A stretch of 64,000 bases of DNA from Paractinoplanes aksuensis. GTDB lineage: Bacteria; Actinomycetota; Actinomycetes; Mycobacteriales; Micromonosporaceae. The notes under the pieces are model-generated. The model was not told where the DNA came from. It saw only the letters and a list, made by a program, of their open reading frames with translations, and made no database searches. Positions 8,269 through 16,160 of this stretch are shown one piece after another. Numbering within the stretch: the first letter of the stretch is position 1; each line of letters opens with the position of its first letter. Position numbers and translations under genes: made by a program. The stretch is from NCBI RefSeq assembly GCF_024137025.1, contig NZ_JAMYJR010000054.1:1-64000 (forward strand). The letters run 5' to 3'.

Positions 8269-9234
8269 CTACTTCGAGGGGGACGCGCTCGTCGGGGCCG
8301 GGTCGGGCTTCGGCTCCTCGGCCGGCTCGCTCGGATCGGCGGTGACCGTCGCGTCCGGGGCCGGTGACGCGAAGGGCGCGGCCTCGGGGCAGTACGGATA
8401 ACCCATGCTGCGAGTGTGCGAGACCTCGCCGGTCGATTCGTCGCTGCAGTACGCGTTGCCCATCTGGATCGGCTGGCCGTCCTGGTCGAACAGCCGCGCC
8501 CCCGGCACGAGCCGGCCCTGGTTGTCGTAGACGAAGACGTCCTGGATGTAGTCGTACGGGTTACCGCCGCCCGAGTAGCCGACGTCGTTGTAGCCGGGGT
8601 CGCGTACGTCGCTGTCGGCGCTGAAGAAGCCGCCGATCGCGAAGAAGATCAGCACGGTCGTGCCGCCGTACAGCGCCACCCGCTTCCACTGGTTCAGCTC
8701 GAAGCGGCGCCGGCCGAGCGCGATCGAGGCGACGATGCAGCCGGCCAGCAGCACCAGCGCGATCAGCGTGCTGTTGCCGATGCGGGGCAGCAGGCCGACG
8801 GTCGACTGGGCGTCGAGGAAGTAGGCCACAGCCATGGCGGCCAGGTAGCCGCGCAGCACCCACCACGCCGGGCGCAGCAGCCGCAGGAAGTCGCTGGCCT
8901 TGGGGTAGCCGAGCACCGGGCCGACCTTGACGTCGGCGGTGCCGAGCACCTTCATCACGTCGGCCCGGGCCGCCTGCAGCGGTTCGAACCGGCGCTTGGG
9001 CGGGTCGGGGAAGCCCCCGACGAACCCGGCCGCGGTAGCCCGCAGCTCGGCCGCGTACGCCTCGGGGGTGCCCAACCGGTCGGTCAGGGTGACCGTGTCC
9101 TCGGCCCGGATCTCGGCCAGGTGTTCCGGCAGATCCTCGAGCAACTCGGCCCGGGTCGCCTCGGGCAGGTCGGCCAGCGCCGCGCGCACGCGCTCGACGT
9201 ACTCGGTGATCTCGTCTTGTGCCGTGGAGTTCAC
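8269..9234 (-). CDS. HAAS-domain (DUF1700-like) membrane protein, PadR partner
   Basis: This 321-aa protein opens with a HAAS-type helical domain (ITEYVERVRAALADLP..., residues 8-60). About four transmembrane helices follow (residues 125-215), then an extracytoplasmic tail with Asp/Gly/Tyr-rich sequence and a Pro/Ala/Ser-rich C-terminus. HAAS-domain proteins are usually encoded beside PadR regulators, as here; the GTG start overlaps the padR stop (GTGA). The likely role is a membrane sensor or transport component controlled by the PadR protein. The exact function is unknown. Confidence 0.8.
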   Translation of the reverse strand: MNSTAQDEITEYVERVRAALADLPEATRAELLEDLPEHLAEIRAEDTVTLTDRLGTPEAYAAELRATAAGFVGGFPDPPKRRFEPLQAARADVMKVLGTADVKVGPVLGYPKASDFLRLLRPAWWVLRGYLAAMAVAYFLDAQSTVGLLPRIGNSTLIALVLLAGCIVASIALGRRRFELNQWKRVALYGGTTVLIFFAIGGFFSADSDVRDPGYNDVGYSGGGNPYDYIQDVFVYDNQGRLVPGARLFDQDGQPIQMGNAYCSDESTGEVSHTRSMGYPYCPEAAPFASPAPDATVTADPSEPAEEPKPDPAPTSASPSK

Positions 9235-9560
9235 GCCGTCTCCCGCTCGCGAAGCAGATCGTCCATGGTGGATGCGAAGCCCTGCCACACTTTGCCCGAC
9301 CGCTGCAACTCGGCATGGCCGGCGGCGTTGAGGCCGTAGTACTTGCGGTGGGGGCCCTCGTCGCTGGGTACCACATAGGTGTTCAGGAAGCCGCCGGCGA
9401 ACAGGCGCCGCAGGGTGCCGTAGACCGAGGCGTCGCCGACCTCGTCGAGCCCGGCGGCCCGCAGTCGGCGCAGGATGTCGTAGCCGTAGCCGTCCCCGTC
9501 GCGCAGGGCGGCGAGCACGGCCAGGTCCAGGACACCCTTGAGCAGCTGGGTGGTATCCAC
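9231..9560 (-). CDS. PadR-family transcriptional regulator
   Basis: This 109-aa winged-helix regulator starts MDTTQLLKGVLDLAVLAAL, with the GDGYGYDILRRL helix and the ASVYGTLRRLFAGGFL recognition region followed by the HRKYYGLNAAG wing. GTG at 9560 is preferred over a TTG at 9581 because PadR proteins commonly begin at the equivalent residue and a promoter -10 sits just upstream. It forms an overlapping pair with the HAAS membrane protein, which it probably represses together with itself. Confidence 0.92.
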   Translation of the reverse strand: MDTTQLLKGVLDLAVLAALRDGDGYGYDILRRLRAAGLDEVGDASVYGTLRRLFAGGFLNTYVVPSDEGPHRKYYGLNAAGHAELQRSGKVWQGFASTMDDLLRERETA

Positions 9561-9615
9561 GGATGGGACAGTACTGCGCAATGCGAAATACCGTCAAGAG
9601 CGCGGTACTGCCGCC
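9561..9615 (-). promoter_or_regulatory. padR promoter, probably leaderless, with palindromes
   Basis: On the minus strand a -35 TTGACG (9592-9597) and -10 TACTGT (9568-9573) are separated by 18 bp. This places transcription start at or next to the GTG at 9560. The -10 overlaps the palindrome CAGTACTG (9569-9576), and a related half-site GCGGTACTGCCGC lies upstream at about 9602-9614. This suits autoregulation by PadR. Confidence 0.6.
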
Positions 9616-9629
9616 TGCCTTTTCCGGAA

Positions 9630-10538
9630 TCAGGCGAGGCTGTAGGCGATGCCGTCGAGGATGTCGTGCTCCGAGGCGACCACCTCGTCGTGACCCGACC
9701 GCTCCATGATGATGCGCAGGATCAAGGCGCCGGCCCCGATGACGTCGGCCCGGCCCGGGTGCATCACCGGGAGGGCCCGCCGCTGCTCGACCGTCATGGC
9801 CAGCAGCTCGGCGGTCACCCGCGACACGTCGGCCCGGGTGACCCGGGCGTGGTGGATGCGCGTGGCGTCGTACTCGGTCAGTTCTTTCGCCAATGCCGTG
9901 ACCGTGGTGACCGAGCCGGCCAGACCGACCAACGTCTTGGCGTCACGGCCGGGCACCGCGGTCAGAGCGATGTCGACGGCGGCCGTGATGTCCCGTTCCG
10001 CATTGTGGATCTCGGCCGGACTCGGCGGGTCGCTGTGGAAGTGCCGCTCGGTCATCCGCACGCAGCCGATGTCCATCGAGATCGCGTGGTCGACCGCGGT
10101 CGTGCCGGTGACGAACTCGGTCGAGCCGCCGCCGATGTCGACCACCAGGTGCGGCGGCTCGGCGCTCAAGCCGGCCAGCGCGCCGGTGAACGAGAGCGCC
10201 GCCTCCTCGGTGCCGCTGATCACCTCGGGGTCGATGCCCAGCACCCCGCGGACCATGTCGCGGAACTCCTGCGCGTTCTCGGCGTCGCGCGAGGCCGAGG
10301 TGGCACACATGCGCACCCGGGTCACGCCCAGCTCGGCGATCTCGGCGGCATAACCCACAAGAGCTTTTTTCGTACGCGCCATAGCTCCCTCGGAGAGGCG
10401 GCCCGTGCGGTCGACCCCCTCCCCCAGGCGCACGATCTGCATGCGCCGCGCGACGTCGGTCAACTTCCCGTCGCCGACCTCGGCGATCAACAGGCGGATC
10501 GAGTTGGTGCCGCAGTCGATCCCGGCCACCCGCGTCAT
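9630..10538 (-). CDS. ppx: Ppx/GppA exopolyphosphatase family protein
   Basis: This 302-aa member of the sugar kinase/Hsp70 actin-like superfamily has the N-terminal phosphate motif IDCGTNSIRLL (residues 7-17) and the second phosphate loop VVDIGGGSTEF. It hydrolyses inorganic polyphosphate or the 5' phosphate of pppGpp. The length is that of the short actinobacterial form lacking the extra C-terminal domains of E. coli Ppx. ATG at 10538 overlaps the stop of the acetyltransferase gene. Confidence 0.93.
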   Translation of the reverse strand: MTRVAGIDCGTNSIRLLIAEVGDGKLTDVARRMQIVRLGEGVDRTGRLSEGAMARTKKALVGYAAEIAELGVTRVRMCATSASRDAENAQEFRDMVRGVLGIDPEVISGTEEAALSFTGALAGLSAEPPHLVVDIGGGSTEFVTGTTAVDHAISMDIGCVRMTERHFHSDPPSPAEIHNAERDITAAVDIALTAVPGRDAKTLVGLAGSVTTVTALAKELTEYDATRIHHARVTRADVSRVTAELLAMTVEQRRALPVMHPGRADVIGAGALILRIIMERSGHDEVVASEHDILDGIAYSLA

Positions 10539-11029
10539 AGGTGCAGCAGCATTCTCGTGTTCCCCAGGGTGTTGGGCTTGACCCGTTCCAGGTCGAGGAA
10601 TTCGGCTACACCTTCGTCGTACGACCGCAGCAGTTGCTCGTAGACCGCGTGCGGCACGGGCGCGCCGTCGATCTCGGTGAACCCGAACGAGCCGAAGAAC
10701 CGGGTCTCGAAGGTCAGGCAGAAGACCCGGGCCACCCCCAGCTCGCGGGCCACGTCGAGCAGGCGGTCGACGATCCGGTGCCCGATCTTCTGCCCGCGGC
10801 AGGCCGGGTCGACCGCGACCGTGCGGATCTCGGCCAGGTCTTCCCACATCACGTGCAGGGCGCCGCAGCCGACCACCCGGTCCCGCTCGTCGACGGCCAC
10901 CCAGAATTCCTGCACCGACTCGTACAGGGTGACGGTCGCCTTGCTGAGCAGCCGGCGGTCGGCCGTGTACTCGTCGACCAGGGACCGGATCGCCCGGATG
11001 TCGGTGGTGCGCGCGCGGCGGATCTCCAC
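10535..11029 (-). CDS. GNAT acetyltransferase, ArgA-like (amino-acid N-acetyltransferase)
   Basis: The 164-aa GNAT fold has motif A near residues 68-90 (IRTVAVDPACRGQKIGHRIV), the acetyl-CoA pyrophosphate loop being RGQKIG. The sequence pattern (LVDEYTADRRLL, CLTFETRFFGSFGF) resembles the short actinobacterial ArgA that makes N-acetylglutamate for arginine synthesis. The GTG start abuts the DUF501 stop. Substrate is inferred, family is clear. Confidence 0.83.
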   Translation of the reverse strand: MEIRRARTTDIRAIRSLVDEYTADRRLLSKATVTLYESVQEFWVAVDERDRVVGCGALHVMWEDLAEIRTVAVDPACRGQKIGHRIVDRLLDVARELGVARVFCLTFETRFFGSFGFTEIDGAPVPHAVYEQLLRSYDEGVAEFLDLERVKPNTLGNTRMLLHL

Positions 11030-11530
11030 TTATTCGGCTCTTCCCACGCAGGGGCCATCGGCCCACCACGGTTCGACCGCGTCGCGGACCTCGTCCCCGA
11101 AAGGATTCACGCCCCGGCCCACAGCCAGCGCGTGCCCGAGGTGGACATGCAGACATTTCACTCGATCGGGCATGCCGCCCGCCGCCACGTGGGCGATCTC
11201 GGGCACGTCGTCGATCGCCTTGCGCCGGGACAGGTAGTCCTCGGTGGCCTTTTCGTACTGCGCGGCCAGCTCGGGGTCGGTCGAGAGGCGCTCCTGCATG
11301 TCGCGCATGACGCCCGCCGACTCGAGGCGGCTGCACGCGGCGGTGGCATGCGGGCAGGTCAGGTAGTACAGCGTGGGGAACGGGGTGCCGTCGTCGAGGC
11401 GGGGCGACGTCTCCACCACGTCCGGGTTGCCGCAGGGGCAGCGGTGCGCGACCGCACGGGTGCCACGCGGACGGCGACCCAGTTGGGCCTCCACGATGTC
11501 GAGGTCGGCCTCTGTGGGTTTCTCACTCAC
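11030..11530 (-). CDS. DUF501 domain protein
   Basis: This 166-aa protein contains the Cys-rich region RCPCGNPDVV (residues 30-39), FPTLYYLTCPHATAACSRLES, and a conserved VKCLHVHLGHALA. The family is actinobacterial and found between ftsB/divIC and ppx, as here. The Cys/His pattern suggests a metal site, but no activity is known to me. The start GTG overlaps the ftsB stop by one base. Confidence 0.9.
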   Translation of the reverse strand: MSEKPTEADLDIVEAQLGRRPRGTRAVAHRCPCGNPDVVETSPRLDDGTPFPTLYYLTCPHATAACSRLESAGVMRDMQERLSTDPELAAQYEKATEDYLSRRKAIDDVPEIAHVAAGGMPDRVKCLHVHLGHALAVGRGVNPFGDEVRDAVEPWWADGPCVGRAE

Positions 11531-12099
11531 TAGTTCGGGGACTCCGCGTCGGCGGCTCGGACGCTGCTCCACAGCGTGTCGTACCAGCGGTCGGGTGCGG
11601 CCGCCGGCTTGTTCTGACCGGCCTCGGCTGCCGCGCCGGCCGGGTCGTTGCGCACGAGCAGCGGGATCTCGTCCTCCCGGACGTAGAAGAGCCGCTCGCG
11701 GGCCTGGGCCCGCAGGTATTCCGGGTCTTTCCACTTCTGCAGCTCTTGCGACTTCTGGGCGATGAGCTGGCGTTCCTCGGCCTGCTCGGCCTCGAGCTGG
11801 GCCAGCTGCGACTCCTGCGCGAGATAGACCCGCAGCGGGTAGGTGTAGGCCAGGGCCAGCGCGACGAAGACGACGATCAGCACCATCGCGCGGCCGGTCA
11901 GGGCCCGGGGCCGTGGGGCCGGGGTGCGCTTGGCGGTCGATCGGCCGCCGGTGGTCGTCCGCCGGTTGCGGCTGGTCTTCTTGGGCACCGAGCCGGTGTT
12001 GCGCACGGCCCGGGTGCGGACGGCGCCCGTGGTGCGGGTGCGCGACGAACCGGGGCGGCGGGCCGGGCCCTGACCGCTCGGTGCTCGTCGCTGTGTCAC
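11530..12099 (-). CDS. ftsB: FtsB/DivIC-type septum formation initiator
   Basis: This 189-aa bitopic protein has a long basic cytoplasmic N-terminus (residues 1-68, Arg/Thr-rich), one transmembrane helix (about 70-90), a periplasmic coiled coil rich in Glu and Gln (about 92-125), and the conserved W.DPEYLRAQARERLFYV region. FtsB/DivIC joins FtsL and FtsQ/DivIB in the divisome. GTG at 12099 is preceded by GGAGGGG. It sits directly downstream of eno, the usual actinobacterial order. Confidence 0.93.
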   Translation of the reverse strand: MTQRRAPSGQGPARRPGSSRTRTTGAVRTRAVRNTGSVPKKTSRNRRTTTGGRSTAKRTPAPRPRALTGRAMVLIVVFVALALAYTYPLRVYLAQESQLAQLEAEQAEERQLIAQKSQELQKWKDPEYLRAQARERLFYVREDEIPLLVRNDPAGAAAEAGQNKPAAAPDRWYDTLWSSVRAADAESPN

Positions 12100-12119
12100 T
12101 TCTACCCCTCCATGTGCCG

Positions 12120-12160
12120 TGGCGCCCGCTCGAAACCTATGCCCGTTCCGGCGGGCGCCA
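12120..12160 (-). terminator. hairpin between eno and ftsB
   Basis: Ten-base perfect arms (12120-12129 and 12151-12160) with a 21-nt loop lie between the eno stop and the ftsB start. No T-run follows, so it may be an attenuator or RNA-processing stem rather than a full terminator. Confidence 0.45.
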
Positions 12161-12185
12161 CAACTCCATGATTAGCGGGCGTTCG

Positions 12186-13469
12186 TCACGCCGTGCGGTA
12201 ACGCGGGAAAGCGCCCGCACCGGCGTACCGGGCCGCGCTCTCGAGCTGCTCCTCGATGCGCAGCAGCTGGTTGTACTTCGCGACCCGGTCGGACCGGGCC
12301 GGGGCGCCGGTCTTGATCTGGCCGCTGCCCACCGCGACGGCCAGGTCGGCGATCGTGGTGTCCTCGGTCTCGCCGGAACGGTGGCTCATCATCGTCTTGA
12401 AGCCGGCCCGGTGGGCCAGGTCGACGGCGTCCAGCGTCTCGGTCAGCGAGCCGATCTGATTCACCTTGACCAGCACGGCGTTGGCCGCGCTCTCGGCGAT
12501 GCCCCGGCCGATGCGGGTCGGGTTGGTGACGAACAGGTCGTCGCCGACGATCTGGATCTTGTTGCCGAGCTCGGCCGTCATCGCGCTCCAGCCGGCCCAG
12601 TCCTCCTCGTCCAGCGGGTCCTCGATCGAGACGATCGGGTATTCGGCGGCGAGCTTGGCGTAGTACGCGATCATCTCGTCGGTCGACTTCGGGGCGCCCT
12701 CGAAGACGTACGCGCCGTCCTTGTGGAACTCGGTCGCCGCCACGTCCATGGCCAGCACGATGTCGCTGCCCAGGGTGAAGCCGGCGGCCTGCACGGCCTC
12801 GGCGATCAGGTCGAGGGCCGACGCGTTGGACGGCAGGCTCGGCGCGAAGCCGCCCTCGTCGCCCAGGCCGGTCGACAGGCCCTTCTTCTTGAGCACCGAC
12901 TTCAGCGCGTGGTAGACCTCGGCGCCGGTGCGCAGGGCCTCGCGGAACGACGGGGCGCCGATCGGCGCGATCATGAATTCCTGCACGTCGACGTTCGAGT
13001 CGGCGTGGGCGCCACCGTTGAGGATGTTCATCATCGGCACCGGCAGCACGGCGGCGTTGGGGCCACCGACGTAGCGGAACAGCGGCAGCTCGGCGCTCAG
13101 CGCGGCCGCCTTGGCCACCGCCAGCGAGACGCCGAGGATGGCGTTGGCGCCCAGCACGCTCTTGTCGGCCGTGCCGTCCAGGTCGAGCATCTTCTGGTCG
13201 ATCAGGCGCTGCTCGCTCGCCTCGTAACCGACGAGCTCGTCGGCGATCTTGTCTTCGACGTTGGCGACGGCGTTCTCGACGCCCTTGCCCAGGTAGCGGC
13301 CCTTGTCGCCGTCACGCAGCTCGATCGCCTCGAAAGCACCGGTGGAGGCGCCCGACGGTACCGCGGCGCGGCCGACCGTGCCGTCGTCGAGCCCGACCTC
13401 GACCTCGACGGTCGGGTTGCCCCGGGAGTCGAGAATCTCGCGGGCGACGATCGCTTCGATGGTGGCCAT
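12186..13469 (-). CDS. eno: enolase
   Basis: This 427-aa enolase interconverts 2-phosphoglycerate and phosphoenolpyruvate in glycolysis. It shows the N-terminal IVAREILDSRGNPTVEVEV, the metal-binding acidic residues in SIEDPLDEEDWAGW and QIVGDDLFVTNP, and the signature LVKVNQIGSLTETL followed by SHRSGETEDTTIADLAVA. Length is normal. ATG at 13469 has GAGGGAGC upstream. Two direct repeats precede it. Confidence 0.98.
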   Translation of the reverse strand: MATIEAIVAREILDSRGNPTVEVEVGLDDGTVGRAAVPSGASTGAFEAIELRDGDKGRYLGKGVENAVANVEDKIADELVGYEASEQRLIDQKMLDLDGTADKSVLGANAILGVSLAVAKAAALSAELPLFRYVGGPNAAVLPVPMMNILNGGAHADSNVDVQEFMIAPIGAPSFREALRTGAEVYHALKSVLKKKGLSTGLGDEGGFAPSLPSNASALDLIAEAVQAAGFTLGSDIVLAMDVAATEFHKDGAYVFEGAPKSTDEMIAYYAKLAAEYPIVSIEDPLDEEDWAGWSAMTAELGNKIQIVGDDLFVTNPTRIGRGIAESAANAVLVKVNQIGSLTETLDAVDLAHRAGFKTMMSHRSGETEDTTIADLAVAVGSGQIKTGAPARSDRVAKYNQLLRIEEQLESAARYAGAGAFPRYRTA

Positions 13470-13492
13470 GTGTCGTGTCGCTCCCTCTGTTA

Positions 13493-13527
13493 AGGCTGCA
13501 GTTCACTCTCTTGAGGCTGCAGTTCAC
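13493..13527 (-). promoter_or_regulatory. two 14-bp direct repeats upstream of eno
   Basis: AGGCTGCAGTTCAC occurs at 13493-13506 and again at 13514-13527, exactly 21 bp (two helical turns) apart. The first copy ends about 24 bp from the eno ATG. Each copy contains the palindrome CTGCAG. This is a plausible tandem operator or promoter element. Confidence 0.5.
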
Positions 13528-13646
13528 CGACCGCGACCCTGCGGCCGACCACGGCACTGAGCGTATCGACCCGCGATGTCGGTCGTACGCGCGGCCGGTG
13601 AACTTTCCCTCAACCCGCCCCGCCGGCGGCCGATCTCCTCGTCACT

Positions 13647-14276
13647 ATGAGCACACCCATGCTTCCCGCCGACGGGTCGTACATCGAGATGACCGCGTAC
13701 GGCCAAACGCTGCCAGACGTGCGAGTCGTGCAGGCCACGGCCGAGATGATCACGCTGTCGCTGGCCCTGGACGACCGGCCTCCGTCCGACGCCGAGGTGA
13801 CACTGCGCTGGGCCGCCGCGCCCCGCGGCCGGTACGCCGTGAAGGGCAACGTGGCCGTGATCGACGAGAATCGGGTGAAGGTGACGCTGACCGCGGAGCC
13901 GGCCGTCGAGCAGAGCCGGGACTACGTACGCGGAGGCGGCGGCGAGGCGATCGTGCTGATCCTGCCCGGTCAGGCCGCCGCCGAGGGCACGATCCACGAC
14001 CTCAGCGAGGGCGCGGTGCGGGCCCACTTCACCGACGTCGAGGTGTCCTCCGGCGACGAGATCACTCTGCGTATGCAGGTGGGCGACGTAATCGTCGAAT
14101 TCCCGGCCCGTGCGGTCAAGGTGAGTTCGGTGCGCCAGCAGATCCCCCGCCGCGGCCCGCTGATCGTCGAGCTGGTGGCCGTGTTCACGGCGGCCGACGA
14201 GCACCAGGCCCGGATCATCCGGCGCTACATCTTCGCGCAGCAGCTGCGGTCCCGGGCCGCGTCCCGCAGTACCTGA
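13647..14276 (+). CDS. PilZ domain protein (putative c-di-GMP receptor)
   Basis: This 209-aa protein has an N-terminal YcgR-like beta domain (residues 1-90) and a C-terminal PilZ domain. The domain begins with an RxxxR motif (RDYVR) and a DLSEGA segment that corresponds to DxSxxG, with the last Gly changed to Ala. PilZ proteins bind c-di-GMP and control motility or polysaccharide export. It is divergent from eno and has its own ATG start about 120 bp beyond the eno repeats. Confidence 0.8.
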   Translation: MSTPMLPADGSYIEMTAYGQTLPDVRVVQATAEMITLSLALDDRPPSDAEVTLRWAAAPRGRYAVKGNVAVIDENRVKVTLTAEPAVEQSRDYVRGGGGEAIVLILPGQAAAEGTIHDLSEGAVRAHFTDVEVSSGDEITLRMQVGDVIVEFPARAVKVSSVRQQIPRRGPLIVELVAVFTAADEHQARIIRRYIFAQQLRSRAASRST

Positions 14277-14317
14277 GCCGGAATCTGGTTTGCTCAGGGT
14301 TGCGCCCATGGGCTTAG

Positions 14318-14989
14318 GTGTCAGGCGTGCCTTCTGTTTCGCGCCTGACACTCGCCGGCCTGGCCGTCGCGGGTGCGGTGCTGCTCGGCACCTCCGGCTG
14401 CGGCGACCTCGACGAGGCCAGCGCGGCCCCGCTGACCAGGGAAAACTTGATCACCGAGACGGCCGACCAGCTGGCCGCGGGCTCGGCCCTCACCTACAGC
14501 GCGAAATACCAGGTGGCCGGCGGCGAGACGGCGACGGTGAGCCGGGCCCAGCGCCCGGGCCGGGCCGCGTACGTCTACCCCGGCGGCCGCCTGATCACGA
14601 CAACCACGGTGACGATCCGCTGCGAAGGCAACTCCTGCACGTCAGCGACCGTCGACCCGGCCGCCGCGGCCGGCTTGGACGAAGCACCGCTCGTCTCCCC
14701 CGAGGCGGCCCAGGCGATGCTGGCCACAGCCGCGCTCGACCCAGCCGTCGAAACAGAACAGCACGACACGACGATCACAGGCCGCCACGCCACCTGTCTG
14801 AAGGTGCTCAGCAGCCCGGCCCGCACGTTCGACGTGTGCGTGACCAATGAGGGCATCCTGGCCAGCTTCACCGCCACCATCGACGGCCAACGCATCGATC
14901 AGGCCCTGACGTCGTACTCAGAAACCGTGCCTCCGGACGCCTTCCTGGTCCCCACCGGCGCCGAACTGATCGACAAGTCCGCCAAGTAG
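14318..14989 (+). CDS. secreted lipoprotein, unrecognised
   Basis: This 223-aa protein has a signal peptide ending in lipobox LGTSGC (residues 23-28), so it should be a membrane-anchored lipoprotein. The mature part has two Cys pairs (IRCEGNSCTS and TCLKV...DVCVT) and resembles LppX/LprG-like or generic actinobacterial lipoproteins only loosely. Starts at GTG 14318 or GTG 14327 are both possible. It follows the PilZ gene by 41 nt and may be cotranscribed. Confidence 0.75.
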   Translation: MSGVPSVSRLTLAGLAVAGAVLLGTSGCGDLDEASAAPLTRENLITETADQLAAGSALTYSAKYQVAGGETATVSRAQRPGRAAYVYPGGRLITTTTVTIRCEGNSCTSATVDPAAAAGLDEAPLVSPEAAQAMLATAALDPAVETEQHDTTITGRHATCLKVLSSPARTFDVCVTNEGILASFTATIDGQRIDQALTSYSETVPPDAFLVPTGAELIDKSAK

Positions 14990-15037
14990 CGAACCTTTTC
15001 CCCGCCCCGCCCGACTGAACAGTGCGGAGGAGGGCGG

Positions 15038-15550
15038 ATGAGTGACGAGCTGATGGTCGTCCGGTGCCAGTTGGGTGAGCGGGATGCCTTCGCCGAGCTG
15101 GTGCGGGCCTGGCACGGGCGGGTCGAGCGGTACGTCGCGCGGATGCTCGGGCGCCGCGACGACGACGTGGTGCAGGAAGTGTGGCTGGCGGTCGTGCGGG
15201 GCCTGCCGAAACTGCGACAGCCGGATCGCTTCGGGCCGTGGCTGTACGCGATCGCCCGGCGGGCCGTGATGAACCGGCTGCGCGACGCGTACGCGATCCC
15301 CGAACCGCCGCCGGTCGATGAGCTGCCGGACGAGGCGTCGGCCGTTGTCGACCGGGAGCTGGTGGCCGGGGCTCTGGCCGCCCTGCCGGCCCGGGAGCGG
15401 GAGGTCCTGCTCCTGTTTCATCTCGAGGACCTGTCGCTCGACGTGTGCGCCCAGATCTGCGCGGTGCCGGTGGGGACGGTCAAATCGCGGCTCAACCGGG
15501 GCCGTCGACTGCTGCGCGACGAGTTGCTGCGGAAGGGGTACGAGGCATGA
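15038..15550 (+). CDS. ECF-family RNA polymerase sigma factor
   Basis: This 170-aa sigma factor has region 2 (FAELVRAWHGRVERYVARML... DDVVQEVWLAVVRGLPK... GPWLYAIARR) and region 4 (ALPAREREVLLLFHLEDLS... VPVGTVKSRLNRGRRLL). A strong GGAGGAGG ribosome-binding site precedes ATG 15038. The downstream membrane protein overlaps by ATGA and could be its anti-sigma partner. The regulon is unknown. Confidence 0.92.
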   Translation: MSDELMVVRCQLGERDAFAELVRAWHGRVERYVARMLGRRDDDVVQEVWLAVVRGLPKLRQPDRFGPWLYAIARRAVMNRLRDAYAIPEPPPVDELPDEASAVVDRELVAGALAALPAREREVLLLFHLEDLSLDVCAQICAVPVGTVKSRLNRGRRLLRDELLRKGYEA

Positions 15551-15987
15551 CGCCGGAGGATCTGCTCGGCCGGCTGGGAACCCGGCTGTCGTTGCGCAGG
15601 CGAATGACGTACGCCGGAGTGGGTCTGACCGGGCTGGCCGGCAGCGCGCTGATCGGGGTGCTGTGGGCGACCGAACCCGGCCTGCCCGCGCGCACCCAGG
15701 CGGCGTTCGGGGTGCTGGTGCTCATCGGGCTGGCCTGGGCGACGTTCGGCGGCTGGGTGGTCACACGCCGGATGCCGCTGTTCGCCCGCGACCGGGTGGT
15801 GGCCGGCTGGCTCGGCCTGATCGCGTGGACGATCTTTGCCGTGGGAGCCGTGGTGATCGCGCCCGTCGTGCCGACCTGGCTGATCGTCGTGGTCGGCGCG
15901 CTGGGCGTGGTGGCAGCCGCCAACCTGGGTGTGGCGCTGCGGGCGCGGGCTGCTCTGCTGCGGCGCCGGGCCGAACTGGGTGGGTAG
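15547..15987 (+). CDS. four-helix membrane protein, putative partner of the sigma factor
   Basis: This 146-aa protein has a short cytoplasmic N-terminus (MTPEDLLGRLGTRL) and four transmembrane helices (about residues 22-42, 52-70, 85-105, 110-130). The start overlaps the sigma gene (ATGA). There is no HxxxCxxC zinc-binding anti-sigma motif, so if it regulates the sigma factor it does so differently. No family is recognised. Confidence 0.72.
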   Translation: MTPEDLLGRLGTRLSLRRRMTYAGVGLTGLAGSALIGVLWATEPGLPARTQAAFGVLVLIGLAWATFGGWVVTRRMPLFARDRVVAGWLGLIAWTIFAVGAVVIAPVVPTWLIVVVGALGVVAAANLGVALRARAALLRRRAELGG

Positions 15988-15998
15988 GCTCGGCGACC

Positions 15999-16160
15999 GT
16001 GACGTACTCCCCGGTGCCCGAGCTCAACCTGCTGAAGGCGTTCCAGGACGAGGCCGGCTACGGCCAGCACTCCGACGGCGTCGGCCTGGACGACTACGAC
16101 GACAAGTCGGGCCTGTCCGCCGAACAGTTCGCCGCCTGGGCCGGGGGGTTCCTCGCGTGA
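15999..16160 (+). CDS. small acidic protein coupled to mazG
   Basis: This 53-aa protein reads MTYSPVPELNLLKAFQDEAG and continues with Asp/Gly/Ser-rich sequence ending EQFAAWAGGFLA. It is acidic and soluble. The GTG start lies 8 nt after TAGGCT, a -10-like hexamer, suggesting a leaderless mRNA. Its stop overlaps the mazG start (GTGA). The clean frame and coupling support a real gene; no function is known to me. Confidence 0.65.
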   Translation: MTYSPVPELNLLKAFQDEAGYGQHSDGVGLDDYDDKSGLSAEQFAAWAGGFLA

